Source: Pseudomonas sp. HR96
GTDB taxonomy: Bacteria > Pseudomonadota > Gammaproteobacteria > Pseudomonadales > Pseudomonadaceae
Length of the DNA: 64,000 nt
NCBI RefSeq assembly: GCF_034059295.1
Contig: NZ_CP139141.1
Span: 2,959,001 to 3,023,000, forward strand
Reading direction: 5' to 3'
The notes beneath the pieces are model-generated. The model did no database searches and was not told where the DNA came from. It saw only the letters and a program-made list of their open reading frames with translations. Made by a program: the position numbers and the translations under genes. Shown piece after piece: positions 63,760 to 64,000 of this stretch (position 1 is its first letter; the number at the start of each line of letters is the position of its first letter).

Positions 63760-64000
63760 ATGAACATGCACACCGACCCTGTGGCGGGCGCCAGCAGCGA
63801 GCAGGCCGAACCGGGCACCACCCTCATGACCATGGTCCAGGCCCTGCGCTCGGCGATGGACGTGATGCTTGAGCGCGACCCCAATGTCGTCGCGTTCGGC
63901 GAAGACATCGGTTATTTCGGCGGGGTGTTCCGCTGCACCGAAGGCCTTCAGGCCAAGTACGGTCGCTCGCGGGTGTTCGATACACCGATCTCCGAAAGCG
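63760..64000 (+). CDS. bkdA2: 2-oxoisovalerate dehydrogenase E1 beta subunit, 3' end outside window
   Basis: The first 80 codons are visible ([15 protein letters not shown], then [35 protein letters not shown]), matching the E1 beta start of the branched-chain complex including the conserved [17 protein letters not shown] region that contacts TPP and the alpha chain. E2 (bkdB) and E3 (lpdV) are expected next but lie beyond the window. Confidence 0.93.
   Translation, partial: MNMHTDPVAGASSEQAEPGTTLMTMVQALRSAMDVMLERDPNVVAFGEDIGYFGGVFRCTEGLQAKYGRSRVFDTPISES

Overview
The window reads as a chromosomal segment of a high-GC gammaproteobacterium, most likely a Pseudomonas of the P. putida/P. fluorescens type. 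The evidence is a bkdA1-bkdA2 start at the right end that closely matches the P. putida branched-chain keto acid dehydrogenase as I remember it, REP-like hairpin sequences of the Pseudomonas style, a cobalamin riboswitch in front of an uptake ABC system, and a dense set of LysR/AraC/IclR regulators and MFS/EamA transporters. One tRNA (Gln, TTG) is present; there is no rRNA, CRISPR array or intact transposase.

Layout. 0-8 kb: a truncated sugar-binding protein gene divergent from an ATP-dependent dihydroxyacetone kinase gene with a LacI-type operator between them; a YcaC-like hydrolase; tRNA-Gln; an RhtA-like exporter; a GlxA-type AraC regulator overlapping in function with an isochorismatase-fold hydrolase; a UvdE endonuclease; a DUF427 protein. 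8-13.5 kb: a molybdenum hydroxylase operon (large Mo subunit with Tat signal, [2Fe-2S] subunit, triheme cytochrome c, XdhC maturation factor). 13.57-14.67 kb: an 80-bp tandem array built on a REP-like hairpin, with a visible 480-bp higher-order duplication. 14.7-16.7 kb: quinone oxidoreductase and divergent LysR.

16.7-23.2 kb is the main accessory locus: a 1064-residue VasX/BTH_I2691-type T6SS effector candidate followed by four tandem, translationally coupled paralogous membrane proteins that look like immunity proteins. Their cytoplasmic halves are nearly identical while their membrane halves differ. 23.6-32.8 kb: drug efflux (Bcr/CflA; EmrAB-like with IclR), an AraC-quinone oxidoreductase pair, cytosine deaminase, and LysR. 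32.9-38 kb: an ArgD-like aminotransferase whose frame runs 129 nt into the convergent hydrolase gene, then a BtuFCD-like uptake system under a cobalamin riboswitch. 38-50 kb: MaoC protein, HIBADH-like dehydrogenase, formate/nitrite channel with moaA, a DUF1615 lipoprotein, transporters, a DUF533 protein, and two MRJP/Yellow-family secreted proteins, one with an amber codon in its signal peptide. 50-58.5 kb: CDF metal exporter, two divergent L,D-transpeptidases, NCS2 nucleobase permease, an HPt/response-regulator pair, a chromosomal KfrA-like protein and MsrA.

58.5-59.85 kb has no gene. It is a mirror-symmetric composite of simple repeats and long inverted and direct repeats around a decayed insertion sequence. 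To its right are gtrB-gtrA, a solitary tyrosine recombinase, and the bkd operon, with no bkdR at the place where that regulator gene normally sits.
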